This document shows positions 9,399 through 18,029 of a stretch of DNA of 64,000 nucleotides, piece by piece. Origin of the DNA: Methylobacterium sp. Leaf108 (GTDB lineage Bacteria > Pseudomonadota > Alphaproteobacteria > Rhizobiales > Beijerinckiaceae); assembly GCF_001423265.1 (NCBI RefSeq), contig NZ_LMND01000012.1, positions 441,501 to 505,500 on the forward strand, read 5' to 3'. The position numbers and the translations under genes are program-made. The notes under the pieces were generated by a model that made no database searches, had not been told where the DNA came from, and worked only from the letters and a program-made list of their open reading frames with translations. Position 1 is the first letter of the stretch. Each line of letters begins with the position of its first letter.

Positions 9399-10049
9399 TC
9401 AGCGCGCTCCGACGGCGGCGGCGAGGCGATCGGCCCAGGCCCCGAGTTGGGTCTCGATCAGGGTCTGGTCGGCCCGGACGGTTACGTCGACGGCCTGCGC
9501 CGGCGTGAAGGCGACGGTGGCCGACAGGGGCCCCAGCCGCTCGGCGATGGCCTCGAGGAGGTCGCCAGGGCCCTCGACCCGGATCGGGTCGCCGTTCGTC
9601 CCCTCGGTGAGGAGCTTTGCGAGCACGCCCGAGAGTTCCTCGACCGCCCGGACGCGCAGGGACGCGGTCACCACCGGCACCAGCAACCGGCCGATGCGCT
9701 CGCTCAAGGCCGTGGCCAGGGCCTCGACGGCGCCATTGAGGCCGGCGGCCAGCGCCTCGGCCTCGTGGCGGCACCAGTCGCGGCGGGCGGTGTCGAGGCG
9801 CCCGTCGAAGTCCTCGCGGGCCCGGGCGAGGACGGCGGCGGATTCGGCCTGGGCGTCGGCCCGGCCCTGCTCCCAGCCCTTCGCCTCGGCGGCGCGAAGC
9901 AGGGCCTCGCGGTCCTCGACGGGAGCCGGCGGCGCGACCGGGGCCGGGGCGGTGCGCAGGAGGAGGGCGAGCCCGTCCTGGGCGCGGGGCGGGGGGGCCG
10001 CCGGCGCCACGGAGAAGTCGGGGAGATAACGGGCGATCACCGGTGCCAT
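9399..10049 (-). CDS. FliH-like flagellar export ATPase regulator
   Basis: A 216-residue cytoplasmic protein with a Pro-rich N-terminus, a glutamine/glutamate-rich helix (AAEAKGWEQGRADAQAES) and a C-terminal ALDH-like V/T-rich part (VDVTVRADQTLIETQLGAWADRLAAA). This is the architecture of FliH and YscL proteins, which regulate the FliI ATPase. Sequence identity to classical FliH is weak, so I leave the symbol empty. The ATG at 10049 overlaps the fliF stop by one base (TGATG); an overlapping GTG one codon earlier is possible. Position directly after fliF is where fliG/fliH normally stand. Confidence 0.75.
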   Translation of the reverse strand: MAPVIARYLPDFSVAPAAPPPRAQDGLALLLRTAPAPVAPPAPVEDREALLRAAEAKGWEQGRADAQAESAAVLARAREDFDGRLDTARRDWCRHEAEALAAGLNGAVEALATALSERIGRLLVPVVTASLRVRAVEELSGVLAKLLTEGTNGDPIRVEGPGDLLEAIAERLGPLSATVAFTPAQAVDVTVRADQTLIETQLGAWADRLAAAVGAR

Positions 10050-11722
10050 CACGCGGCCTCCTCACGCAGGAGCCAGCGCTTGAGGATCTGCGCGGCCTGC
10101 TCCTCGTCGGCTTCGATCATCTGCTCGAGCCGCTTCTGCGGCGAGCGGTTGAGCTTGTCGGCGAGATCCTCGATCAGGCCGGCGACCCCCGTGGCGGCGG
10201 CGGGCGCCGCCAGTTCGGGCAGGCCCGAGGCCGCCGGTCCGGTGAGGGCGCCGGCCGGCGTGCCGTCGGGGTCGAGCCCGCCGGCGGCCAGTGCGGCCAC
10301 CTGCTCCTGCTCGGCGGCCGGGATCGCCAGGATGGCGCGCATGGCCGGGCGCAGGCCGAACCAGATCAGCAGGCCGGCCACCAGCAGGATGGTGGCGGCG
10401 TTGATGAGGGTGGCCGACTGGCGCAGCAGCACGTCGGTGAGGCTCAAGGGCGCCACCGGCTCCAGGGCCTGGCCGTCGTTGACGAAGCCCACGGCGGCGA
10501 CCTTGACGTTGTCGCCCCGCTCCTTGTTGAAGCCCGCGGCCGAGCCGATCAGCTGCTCGATCTCGGCGATCTGGGCGTCGATGGCGGCCTTGCCGCCCTC
10601 GGGACCGGCCAGCGCCGCCAGGCGCGAGCGGTTGACCAGCACGGCCACCGAGAGCTGGCGGATGGCGTAGCCGTCGCTCACCGTCTGGATGGTCTTGGTC
10701 GAGATCTCGTAGTTGGTCAGGTCCTCGCGCTTCTGGGTCTCGTTGCTCGAGGTGTCGTTGCCGTCCGAGCGGACGCGCTGGTCGGGCAGGTTCTGCTGGG
10801 CCGTGGTCGGTCGCTGCGAGGCGCGGTTCTGGGCGTTCTCGGTCTCGCGCACCGCCCGTGTCGAGCGTTCGACGCGCTGGTCGGGATTGTAGATCGTCTC
10901 GTTCTGGACGGTCTTGTCGGTGTTGAGGCGGGCCGCGACGCTGACCTCGAAGTTGCCGACGCCGAGGTAGGGGGTCAGCGTCCGGCGGATGTTGTCCTGG
11001 ACCTCGCGGCCGAGCGTCTTCTCCAGGCTCGCCATCTTGCCGGTGGCGGCGGTGTTGGCCTCGTCGCCCGAGAGGATGAGGGCGCCGTCGGTGCCGATCA
11101 CGGTGACGCGGTCGGGCTTCATGCCGGGCACGGCCGAGGCGACGAGGTGGCGGATCGACTGGGCGCCGCTGACGTCGTCGGCGGGCTCGGTGCGCACCAC
11201 CACGGAAGCCGAGGGCGGCTGCTGGTCGCGGCGGAACGAGCCGCGGTCGGGCAGGACGATGTGGACGCGCGCGGCACGCACGCCCTTCATGCCCTGGATG
11301 GTGCGGGCGATCTCGCCCTCGAGCGCCCGGACCCGGGTGACCTCCTGCATGAACGAGGTCATGCCCAGCGAGCCGAGGTCGTTGAACAATTCGTAGCCGG
11401 ACTTGGAGCTCTGCGGCAGGCCCTTCTCGGCGAGCAGCATGCGCGCCTGCGCGGTGTGGCCGTAGGCCACTAGGACGGAGGCGCCGTCGGCGGCGACGTC
11501 GAAGGGGATGTTGGCGTCCTTGAGCACGCCGCCGATGCGGCCGACGTCCTCGCGGCTCAGGCCGGTGTAGAGCGTCTCCTGGGCGGGACGGCTGAGGTAG
11601 AGGGCGCCCAGCCCCACCGACAGAAAGACGACGAGGCCGATCAGCCCGAGGGCCGCGATCCGCCGCCCGCCCAGGGCGACGATGTTGTTCCAGAGCCTCT
11701 CGGCGTGTTGGCGACCGGACAT
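10049..11722 (-). CDS. fliF: FliF, flagellar MS-ring protein
   Basis: The protein has 557 residues, normal for the family. There is a first membrane helix at residues 21-43, a large periplasmic ring-building domain with the YscJ-like segment (SRPAQETLYTGLSREDVGRI, ALEGEIARTIQGMKGVRAAR, HIVLPDRGSF), and a second helix near residues 435-455. The cytoplasmic tail that binds FliG ends the protein (PQKRLEQMIEADEEQAAQILKRWL, shown here only in its key residues). It forms the base of the motor in the inner membrane. It is the first gene of the fliF-fliH-like-motB-motC-fliK-SLT run, after a 164-base gap that may carry a promoter. Confidence 0.96.
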   Translation of the reverse strand: MSGRQHAERLWNNIVALGGRRIAALGLIGLVVFLSVGLGALYLSRPAQETLYTGLSREDVGRIGGVLKDANIPFDVAADGASVLVAYGHTAQARMLLAEKGLPQSSKSGYELFNDLGSLGMTSFMQEVTRVRALEGEIARTIQGMKGVRAARVHIVLPDRGSFRRDQQPPSASVVVRTEPADDVSGAQSIRHLVASAVPGMKPDRVTVIGTDGALILSGDEANTAATGKMASLEKTLGREVQDNIRRTLTPYLGVGNFEVSVAARLNTDKTVQNETIYNPDQRVERSTRAVRETENAQNRASQRPTTAQQNLPDQRVRSDGNDTSSNETQKREDLTNYEISTKTIQTVSDGYAIRQLSVAVLVNRSRLAALAGPEGGKAAIDAQIAEIEQLIGSAAGFNKERGDNVKVAAVGFVNDGQALEPVAPLSLTDVLLRQSATLINAATILLVAGLLIWFGLRPAMRAILAIPAAEQEQVAALAAGGLDPDGTPAGALTGPAASGLPELAAPAAATGVAGLIEDLADKLNRSPQKRLEQMIEADEEQAAQILKRWLLREEAA

Positions 11723-11886
11723 TGACGGGACTGCTCCTGACGGGCACGCGGCCTGTGCCGCCCTTCTTGCCCGTCAGCCTTGCGCGGAGATTGCGTGGCC
11801 CGCCGGGGCCTTTCCGTCGCGTTTCGGCGCTGCCGGCGACGTGCGGGTTCGACCCCGTCCCGCGACCGGTCGAGAACCGAGAAACC

Positions 11887-12657
11887 TCAGTAGAACGATC
11901 GCACCAGCCCGCTCACCAGCATGTTCCACCCGTCGATCAGGACGAAGAACAGCACCTTGAACGGCAGCGAGATCACGGTGGGCGGCAGCATCATCATGCC
12001 CATCGACATCACCACCGTGGACACGATCATGTCGATGACGAGGAACGGCAGCGCGATGAGGAAGCCGATCTCGAAGCCGCGCCGCAGTTCGGAGATCATG
12101 AAGGCGGGGATGAGGATGCGCAGGTCGATCTTCTCGCCCTCCTCGGCCGCCGGGAAGGTGCGGCTCGCCAGATCCCGGAAGGTCTGGAGGTCCTTGGGGC
12201 GCACGTGCGTGGTCATGAACTCGCGGAACGGCTCGACGATCTTGGGGAAGGCCTCCGCCTCCGTCATCCGGTTCTCGCTCAGCGGCTTCACGCCCTCGTT
12301 CCAGGCCCGGTCGAAGGTGGGCGCCATCACGTAGAAGGTCAGGAACAGCGACAGGCTCACCAGGAACAGGTTGGCCGGCGTGCTCTGGAGGCCGAGCCCG
12401 GAGCGCAGGAACGAGAACGCCACGGCGAACCGCGTGAAGCTCGTCACCATCACGAGGAGGCCGGGCGCCAGGGACAGCACCGTCATCAGCGCGACGAGTT
12501 GCAGGATGCGCCCGCTCGCCGCTCCGTTGCCGGCCGGCAGCAGGGCGTCCAGCGCCGGCACGCCGGTGGCGGACTGGGCGGAGGCCGCCGCCGTGAGGAG
12601 CGGCAGGGCGGCGAGGGCGAGGAACGCCGGTTTGAGATGTCTCATGAGGCTTTCCAT
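11887..12657 (-). CDS. fliP: FliP, flagellar export gate protein
   Basis: The 256 residues match the family. The N-terminus is a cleavable signal peptide, as usual for FliP. The body has membrane segments and the FliP signatures VMVTSFTRFAVAFSFLRSGL and MGMMMLPPTVISLPFK. FliP pentamers form the core of the export channel with FliQ and FliR, which are not in this window. It is the last gene of the flgB-to-fliP run and follows fliL across a 147-base gap occupied by a palindromic repeat element. Confidence 0.96.
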   Translation of the reverse strand: MESLMRHLKPAFLALAALPLLTAAASAQSATGVPALDALLPAGNGAASGRILQLVALMTVLSLAPGLLVMVTSFTRFAVAFSFLRSGLGLQSTPANLFLVSLSLFLTFYVMAPTFDRAWNEGVKPLSENRMTEAEAFPKIVEPFREFMTTHVRPKDLQTFRDLASRTFPAAEEGEKIDLRILIPAFMISELRRGFEIGFLIALPFLVIDMIVSTVVMSMGMMMLPPTVISLPFKVLFFVLIDGWNMLVSGLVRSFY

Positions 12658-12683
12658 CGATCGACCCCGGTCGATGCCGGCGA

Positions 12684-12800
12684 TTCTCCTCCCCCTCGTG
12701 GGGAGGAGTCGGAGGTGGGGGTTGTGCCGCTTGCCGGAGGCGGAGGATCACCCAGCCACCCCCACCCGTCTTCCCTCCCCACGAGGGGGAGGGAGGGTGG
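12684..12800. repeat. Palindromic intergenic repeat (REP-like)
   Basis: The segment contains a CCTCCCCCTCGTGGGGAGG self-complementary unit near 12687 and a matching CCTCCCCACGAGGGGGAGG unit near 12775. Between them lies a smaller pair (GAGGTGGGGG and CCCCCACC), so the whole piece can fold into nested hairpins. It fills the fliL-fliP gap. This looks like a dispersed REP or mini-transposable element of the type common between genes in GC-rich alphaproteobacteria. It could also act as a processing or attenuation site within the operon. Confidence 0.75.
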
Positions 12801-12804
12801 CCCG

Positions 12805-13296
12805 CTACTGGACCACCAGCGATTCGACGATCAGCTCGCGGACCTGGCCCTTGGTGCGCAGCGCCACGCGCTCGTTGAGATCTTCGCGCAGGTGCTGAAG
12901 GCCGCTCGGGCCCTCGATCTGGCGGGTGGTGACCGAGCGCAGGTAGGCGGTGATGTCGGCCCGGATCTCGGCGAGCGCCACGTCGGGGCTCGGCACCGCC
13001 GCGGTCTTGAACACCACCGAGGATTCGAGCCGCACCCAGGCCTCGTTGGCGTCGGCGAGGTTGGTCACCACCGAGCCGACGCTGCGCAGCGAGAGGTCGC
13101 CGGTGTACTTGAGGACCTTCACGGCCTTGTCCTCCTCGTCCTTCTTCTTCTGGTCGACCGCCTTCTCCACGGTGGACTGCAGGTAGAGGCCGAGCCCGCC
13201 GCCGGTGCCGATGGCGATCACGCTCGCCACCGCCACGGCGCCGATCAGCGCCATGGCGCCCTTCTTCTTGGGGGCCTCGTCGGTCTTGGCGGCCAT
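12805..13296 (-). CDS. fliL: FliL, flagellar basal-body-associated protein
   Basis: A 163-residue single-pass membrane protein. A basic N-terminus (KKKGAM) precedes one hydrophobic helix at residues 15-40 and a periplasmic domain rich in charged residues, ending in the family's LREDLNERVALRTKGQVREL pattern. FliL surrounds the stator and supports torque. It follows flgH after a 113-base gap that holds an inverted repeat. The assignment rests on length, topology and the conserved place before fliP. Confidence 0.92.
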   Translation of the reverse strand: MAAKTDEAPKKKGAMALIGAVAVASVIAIGTGGGLGLYLQSTVEKAVDQKKKDEEDKAVKVLKYTGDLSLRSVGSVVTNLADANEAWVRLESSVVFKTAAVPSPDVALAEIRADITAYLRSVTTRQIEGPSGLQHLREDLNERVALRTKGQVRELIVESLVVQ

Positions 13297-13311
13297 CGCG
13301 TCGTCTCCCGA

Positions 13312-13356
13312 GCAGATTTCGCAAACGTGGTCGCCGGTTTTGCGTCGAAAATCTGC
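13312..13356. other. Inverted repeat between flgH and fliL
   Basis: GCAGATTT at 13312-13319 pairs with AAATCTGC at 13349-13356, and an inner GCAAA/TTTGC pair extends the stem imperfectly. It lies downstream of the flgH stop and just upstream of the fliL start on the minus strand. It may be a transcript-processing or attenuation hairpin, or a regulator site; it lacks the U-tract of a strong intrinsic terminator. Confidence 0.5.
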
Positions 13357-13409
13357 GATCCATCGAAGGTCTCAGCAGGTCGATGCGTCGGCGTGCCGAG
13401 TGTCAGCCG

Positions 13410-14144
13410 TCAGAACGGCGCGAGGGTCTCGAAGACCTGCTGGCCGAAGGTCGGGGCCTGCACCTCGCTGATGCGGCCGCGGCCGCCGTAGGAGATGCGC
13501 GCCTCGGCGATCTTGTCGTAGGCGATGGTGTTCAGGCGGGAGATGTCGCGCGGCCGCACGATGCCGGCCACCGTGAGGACGCGGACCTCGTTGTTGACCT
13601 GCACTTCCTGCGAGCCCGAGATCAGAATGTTGCCGTTGGGCATGACCTCGGTGACGACGGCCGCCACCGAGAGCCGCAGGCTCTCGGACCGGTCGATGTT
13701 GCCCGCCCCCTTGCTCTCGGTGGAGGAGCGGATGCCGGCATCCGCCGTGGCCGTGTCCTTGAGCGCCGAGACGCCGTAGCCGAAATCGAAGCCGAGACCC
13801 GAGCGCTGGCTGCGCGAGCGGTCGCTGGAGTTGCCGAACTGCGCCTTGTCCTCGATCTGGATCGAGACCGTGATGACGTCGCCGACGTTGCGGGCGCGCG
13901 GGTCCTGGAAGATCTCGACGGCGCCGGGCGCCCAGGTCGAATGATAGGTCTTGCGGTTGAGCGAGCCGAAGGTGGTCGGCAGCGCCTCGCGCGGGGCGGC
14001 CAGCCCGGTGCCGATGGGGCTGAGCACCGGCGGCTGGCCGAACTCCGACAGGCGGTTGGCGTTGCAGGCGCCCAGAGCCGGCGCGAGGGCGAGAAGGGCG
14101 AGGCCGAGGCGGGCTCTGGAGCCTGCGGGTGCCGGGCGGGTCAT
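13410..14144 (-). CDS. flgH: FlgH, flagellar L-ring lipoprotein
   Basis: A 244-residue outer-membrane lipoprotein. The signal peptide ends in a lipobox ALGAC with Cys27 as the lipidated residue. The body shows the FlgH signatures (DPRARNVGDVITVSIQIEDKA, ISGSQEVQVNNEVR, GIVRPRDIS). It forms the bushing ring in the outer membrane with FlgI. The start ATG at 14144 overlaps the motE stop, so the longer frame upstream is rejected. Confidence 0.96.
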   Translation of the reverse strand: MTRPAPAGSRARLGLALLALAPALGACNANRLSEFGQPPVLSPIGTGLAAPREALPTTFGSLNRKTYHSTWAPGAVEIFQDPRARNVGDVITVSIQIEDKAQFGNSSDRSRSQRSGLGFDFGYGVSALKDTATADAGIRSSTESKGAGNIDRSESLRLSVAAVVTEVMPNGNILISGSQEVQVNNEVRVLTVAGIVRPRDISRLNTIAYDKIAEARISYGGRGRISEVQAPTFGQQVFETLAPF

Positions 14145-14662
14145 CAGGATTTCTCGCTTTCCCGGGCCTTCTTGCCCAGATCGGTCATGACGCGGGCGAG
14201 TTGCGAGGCGCGGGCGGCCTCCATCTCGCTGAGGATGGCGCTCGCGGTGCGGGCGTTCAGCTTGGTGAGGATCGCGGCCGCGGATTCCTCGGGCATGTTG
14301 GCGAGCTGGAGGGCGGCCGCGTCGGGACGCATCTTGGTGTAGATCGCCACCACGCCCTCGTCGGCCTTGGCGAGGAAGGCGTTGCGGCGGGTCAGCCAGG
14401 ATTCGTATTCGGCGCGCTTCTCCTCGAGCTTCGCGATCCGCTCCTCGACCTGCTTCTCCAGGGTCGCGAGCTGCTCCTTCTGCCAGGCGAAGCGCGCGTC
14501 GGCGGCGGCATCGGCGATGCTGGCGCAATAGCCGGATTGCTTGGGTGCGGCCTCGGGCGCACGGGCCGCCTCGACCGGCGGCGGCGGTTCGATCGCCGCG
14601 GCCGACCCGGCGGCGAGGACGAGCGCGATGGCGGCAGCGAGGAGGGAGCGCCTGCCGGTCAT
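14144..14662 (-). CDS. motE: MotE, MotC-specific chaperone
   Basis: A 172-residue exported protein. A signal peptide at residues 1-23 is followed by a coiled-coil region (EQLATLEKQVEERIAKLEEK) and a MgtE-N-like helical end (MRPDAAALQLANMPEESA, NARTASAILSEM). In Sinorhizobium MotE stabilises MotC in the periplasm, and the gene likewise sits between flgI and flgH. It overlaps flgI by four bases. The alternative name would be a generic MgtE-N domain protein; synteny favours MotE. Confidence 0.88.
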   Translation of the reverse strand: MTGRRSLLAAAIALVLAAGSAAAIEPPPPVEAARAPEAAPKQSGYCASIADAAADARFAWQKEQLATLEKQVEERIAKLEEKRAEYESWLTRRNAFLAKADEGVVAIYTKMRPDAAALQLANMPEESAAAILTKLNARTASAILSEMEAARASQLARVMTDLGKKARESEKS

Positions 14663-15759
14663 TGGACGACGAGCTCCGCCTGGAGGGCGCCGGCGGTCTT
14701 CACCGCCTGCAGGATCGAGATGATGTCGGTGGGTTTCAGGCCGACCTGGTTGAGGCCGCGCACCAGGGTCTGGAGGTCCGAGCCGCGGATGATGGCGAGC
14801 CGGCCCGGCTGCTCGTTGACCGCGACCTCGGTGCGGGGCACCACCACGGTCCGGCCGTTGGAGAAGGGCTCGGGCTGCGACACCTCGGGCGTCTCGGTGA
14901 CGCGGACGGTGAGGTTGCCGTGGGTGACCGCCACCGTGGAGACCTGGACGTTGCGGCCAATCACCACCGTGCCGGTGCGCTGGTCGACGACGACCCGGGC
15001 CGGCACGTCGGGATCGACGGACAGGTCGCCGATCTCGGCGATGAAGCGGGTCTGGGCGATCTGCGCGGGCCGGATCAGCACCACCGCGCGCTGGTCGCGG
15101 GGGATCGCCACGCGCTTGCGGAAACGCTGCAGGGCGTAGGTGTTGATGGCGTCGGCCACCAGGATCGCGGTCTTGAAGTCGGGGTTCTTCAGTTCCATCA
15201 CCAGTTCGGGCAGGTCGCGGAAGGTGCCGACCACCTCGCGCTCGATCAGCGCCCCGTTGGGGATGCGCCCGGCGGTGGGCACGCCCTGCGTCACCGTCTC
15301 GGCCGCGCCGCCGGCGGTGAAGCCCGAGACCGCCAGCGGTCCCTGCGCCGCGGCGTAGACGAGGCCGTCGCCGCCCATCAGCGGCGTCATCAGCAGGGTG
15401 CCGCCCTTGAGCGACGAGGAATCGCCCAGCGAGGTCACCGTGACGTCGATGCGCGAGCCGGTGCCGGTGTAGGGCGGCAGGTCGGCGGTCACCATCACGG
15501 CGGCGACGTTGCGGGTGCGCAGGCGGGCGTCGCGGACGTTGATGCCCATCTTGTCGAGCATCGACTGCAGCGACTGCTCGGTGAACTGGGCGTTGCGCAG
15601 GGTGTCGCCGGTGCCTTGCAGGCCGGTGACGAGGCCGTAGCCGACGAGCTGGTTGTCGCGCACGCCCTTGAGGGTGGCGATGTCCTTGATCCGCGTGCCG
15701 GCGGCGGCGGGGACGGCCGCGAGGACGAGGGCTGCCAGGACCAGGAGGATGCGGCGCAT
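14659..15759 (-). CDS. flgI: FlgI, flagellar P-ring protein
   Basis: The 366 residues match the family. The signal peptide ends AAVPAAAG. The typical N-terminal block TRIKDIATLKGVRDNQLVGYGLVTGL is present in part as RIKDIA and LVGYGLVTGLQGTGD, and the C-terminal block DIISILQAVKTAGALQAELVVQ as SILQAVKTAGALQAEL. It assembles around the rod in the periplasm with the help of FlgA, encoded directly upstream. The ATG at 15759 overlaps the flgA stop, so the much longer upstream frame is not used. Confidence 0.97.
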   Translation of the reverse strand: MRRILLVLAALVLAAVPAAAGTRIKDIATLKGVRDNQLVGYGLVTGLQGTGDTLRNAQFTEQSLQSMLDKMGINVRDARLRTRNVAAVMVTADLPPYTGTGSRIDVTVTSLGDSSSLKGGTLLMTPLMGGDGLVYAAAQGPLAVSGFTAGGAAETVTQGVPTAGRIPNGALIEREVVGTFRDLPELVMELKNPDFKTAILVADAINTYALQRFRKRVAIPRDQRAVVLIRPAQIAQTRFIAEIGDLSVDPDVPARVVVDQRTGTVVIGRNVQVSTVAVTHGNLTVRVTETPEVSQPEPFSNGRTVVVPRTEVAVNEQPGRLAIIRGSDLQTLVRGLNQVGLKPTDIISILQAVKTAGALQAELVVQ

Positions 15760-16259
15760 CACTTGTCCCCGGTGCGGATGCGGCCGTCGGCCATCACCGT
15801 GCCGAGGACGATGCGGCCGGTGTCGGCGTTGCGCACCCGGATGAGTTCGCCCAGGCCCCCGTTCTGGAGGGGCGAGCCCACCGTGGTGATGAACAGGCCG
15901 TTCTCCTCGAACACGATCTGGGTGGGGGCGCCGCGGCTGACGAGGCGCGGGTCCTCGACGGCGTTGACCGGCACCGGCTCGCCCGGCAGCAGCATCCGCC
16001 GGGCGGTGCGCCCGACCATGGCCAGCGGCGCGTCGATGACCGCGCCCCGCGCCCTGAAGGTCTCGGGATAGGCCTGGGAGCGCAGCATCGACTCCTTGAT
16101 GACGTCGCCGGCGTAGATCGTCACCGTGGGCACCGGCAGCACGAGGTCGGCCGCCCAGAGCGGGCCGGCGCAGAGGGCGAGCCCTGTCGCGGCCGAGGCG
16201 AGGCCCCGCGCGATCCGTCCGGTGAGATGTGTCTGGCCCATGGTGGTCGCGCTCTTCAT
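15759..16259 (-). CDS. flgA: FlgA, P-ring assembly chaperone
   Basis: A 166-residue exported protein. A signal peptide ends near PLWAA, followed by the SAF-like domain (ITIYAGDVIKESMLR in altered form VTIYAGDVIKESML, AMVGRTARRMLLPGEPV) and the chaperone C-terminal part (VRNADTGRIVLGTVMADG). FlgA binds FlgI in the periplasm. It is separated from flgG by about 185 bases, and its coding end is fused by overlap to flgI. Confidence 0.93.
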   Translation of the reverse strand: MKSATTMGQTHLTGRIARGLASAATGLALCAGPLWAADLVLPVPTVTIYAGDVIKESMLRSQAYPETFRARGAVIDAPLAMVGRTARRMLLPGEPVPVNAVEDPRLVSRGAPTQIVFEENGLFITTVGSPLQNGGLGELIRVRNADTGRIVLGTVMADGRIRTGDK

Positions 16260-16418
16260 CGTGTGTCCGGCCGGCGGCGAGCCGGGTCCCTCGGCCGGGC
16301 GTCCGCCCCGCCGTCCGCCTGTTCGAGGTCTCGGGCGGCACGCATCGAGCGGGCGCCGCCGGTGGGGTGGAGGAGCGGGGCGGCCCCGCCTCAGCGCGGC
16401 CGGTGGCCCTATCGGATA

Positions 16419-16459
16419 CCCTTCGCTCAGCGGATGCCCTTCGCTCAGCGGATGCCCTT
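16419..16459. repeat. 18-bp tandem duplication across the flgG stop codon
   Basis: The unit CCCTTCGCTCAGCGGATG occurs at 16419-16436 and again at 16437-16454, followed by a partial third copy. The second copy covers the flgG stop codon and its last codons, so the 3' end of the gene is duplicated just outside the reading frame. The FlgG protein itself is not changed. Confidence 0.75.
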
Positions 16460-17233
16460 GGAGACCGTGCCGGCCATCTCGTCGGCGGCCTGGATCACCT
16501 TCGAGTTCATCTCGAAGGCGCGCTGGGCGGTGATCATGTTAGTGATCTCCTTGACCGGATCGACGTTCGATCCTTCGAGGTAGCCCTGCTGGATCTTGCC
16601 GAAGCTGACGTCGCCGGCGACGCCCACCACCGGCTGCCCGGAGGCCGGGGTCTCGCGGTAGAGGCCGTTGCCCAGGGGCTCGAGGCCGGATTCGTTGGCG
16701 AAGTTGGCGAGCGAGAGCTGGCCGATGTTCTGCTGGGCGACCTGGCCGTCGATCTTGGCGAAGACCTGGCCGGACTGGTTGACTACCACGTCGACGGCGT
16801 TGGCGGGCAGGAGGATCGCCGGCTCGACGGTGTAGCCCTCCAGCGTCACCAGCTGGCCGGCGTTGTTGCGGTTGAACGAGCCGGCGCGGGTGTAGTTGAT
16901 CTCGCCGTTGGGGTTGGTGATCTGGAAGTAGCCGCGGCCGTTGATGGCCAGGTCGAGCTGGTTCGACGTGTTGGCGAGCTGCCCCTGGCGGTGGAGGTTG
17001 CGGATCGCGGCGGTGCGCACGCCCAGGCCCAGCATGGCGCCCTCGGGCACCGGCTCCTGGCCGGCCTGGTTGGGCACGCCCTGCTGGCGCTCGGCCTGGT
17101 AGAGCAGGTCGGTGAACTCGGCCCGCGCCTGCTTGAAGCCGGTGGTGTTGAGGTTGGCGATGTTGTTGGCGATGACCTCGAGGTTCATCTGCTGGGCGTT
17201 CATGCCGGTCGCGGCGATGGCGAGTGCTCTCAC
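16445..17233 (-). CDS. flgG: FlgG, distal rod protein
   Basis: The protein has 262 residues, the normal length for FlgG. It has the flagellar rod N-terminal motif ([20 protein letters not shown]), a [19 protein letters not shown] segment, and the C-terminal heptad region ([34 protein letters not shown]). FlgG forms the distal rod through the P and L rings. It follows fliE with a short gap and precedes flgA, as in other Rhizobiales. Confidence 0.97.
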   Translation of the reverse strand: MRALAIAATGMNAQQMNLEVIANNIANLNTTGFKQARAEFTDLLYQAERQQGVPNQAGQEPVPEGAMLGLGVRTAAIRNLHRQGQLANTSNQLDLAINGRGYFQITNPNGEINYTRAGSFNRNNAGQLVTLEGYTVEPAILLPANAVDVVVNQSGQVFAKIDGQVAQQNIGQLSLANFANESGLEPLGNGLYRETPASGQPVVGVAGDVSFGKIQQGYLEGSNVDPVKEITNMITAQRAFEMNSKVIQAADEMAGTVSKGIR

Positions 17234-17260
17234 GGCGGTACTTCCTTAAATCGGCGGATC

Positions 17261-17596
17261 TCAGATCGGCATGCGGCTGAGTTCGAGGTAGGCGGCCACG
17301 ACCTTGTCGCGCACTGCGATGGCGGTCTGCAGGCTCTGTTCGGCGGAGAGCACCGCCTCCACCACCTGTTGGGCGGAGGCCTTGCCCTGGATGCCCTGGA
17401 TGGCGGTGGCCTCGCCGGTCCGCACCGAGGTGCGCACCCCCGACACCAGCTGGGCCATGACGTCGCCGAAGTCCGTGACCGGGGCGGCGCCGCCCACGGC
17501 GGGCATCACCGCCCGCTGCAGGGCGGCGGTGCCTTCGGTGCGCGAGGCCGCGCCGGCCCGGTCGAAGGCGGAAATGGAGGCGAGGGCTTCGATCAT
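17261..17596 (-). CDS. fliE: FliE, rod-MS ring junction protein
   Basis: A 111-residue protein with a variable N-terminus and the conserved C-terminal half (GKASAQQVVEAVLSAEQSLQ, AIAVRDKVVAAYLELSRMPI). The ending RMPI is the family hallmark. FliE is the first axial component exported and connects FliF to the rod. It sits 16 bases after flgC and 27 before flgG. Confidence 0.95.
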   Translation of the reverse strand: MIEALASISAFDRAGAASRTEGTAALQRAVMPAVGGAAPVTDFGDVMAQLVSGVRTSVRTGEATAIQGIQGKASAQQVVEAVLSAEQSLQTAIAVRDKVVAAYLELSRMPI

Positions 17597-17612
17597 CGGG
17601 GCGGGTCTTCTT

Positions 17613-18029
17613 TCAGGACTTCAGGAGGTCGATGACGCTGGCCACCATGGCGCGGGCCTGCTTGATCACCTGCACGTTGGCCTCGTAGGAGCGGTTGGCC
17701 TCGCGGATGTCGGCCATCTCCACGAGCATGTTCACGTTGGGCATCTTGACGTTGCCCTCGTCGTCGGCGGCCGGGTTGCCGGGATCGCGCTCGATCCGGA
17801 ACGGGCTCTTGTCGGTGCCGATGGTGTTCAGCTTCACCGAGGCGAGGCCCGCGGCCCGGTCCATGGCCGAGCGGAACGACACCGTCTTGCGCGCATAGGG
17901 GTCCGAGCCCGGCTCCGCCCCGGTGGACTGGGCGTTGGCGACGTTCTCGGCGGCGATGCGCAGGCGCAGGGACTGCGCCTCCATGCCGGCGCTGGCCAGG
18001 CGCGTGGAGGCGGAGAGCGGATCGATCAT
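17613..18029 (-). CDS. flgC: FlgC, proximal rod protein
   Basis: A 138-residue rod protein. The N-terminal motif (SLRLRIAAENVANAQST) and the C-terminal EMADIREANRSYEANVQVIK block are diagnostic. The start is the ATG at 18029 that shares its A with the flgB stop region, so the longer reading frame upstream is excluded. FlgC with FlgB and FlgF builds the proximal rod. Confidence 0.96.
   Translation of the reverse strand: MIDPLSASTRLASAGMEAQSLRLRIAAENVANAQSTGAEPGSDPYARKTVSFRSAMDRAAGLASVKLNTIGTDKSPFRIERDPGNPAADDEGNVKMPNVNMLVEMADIREANRSYEANVQVIKQARAMVASVIDLLKS

Noticed and set aside
10043..11473. 476-codon plus-strand frame opposite fliF
   Set aside because: Shadow of fliF, rich in Gly/Arg/Leu without motif.
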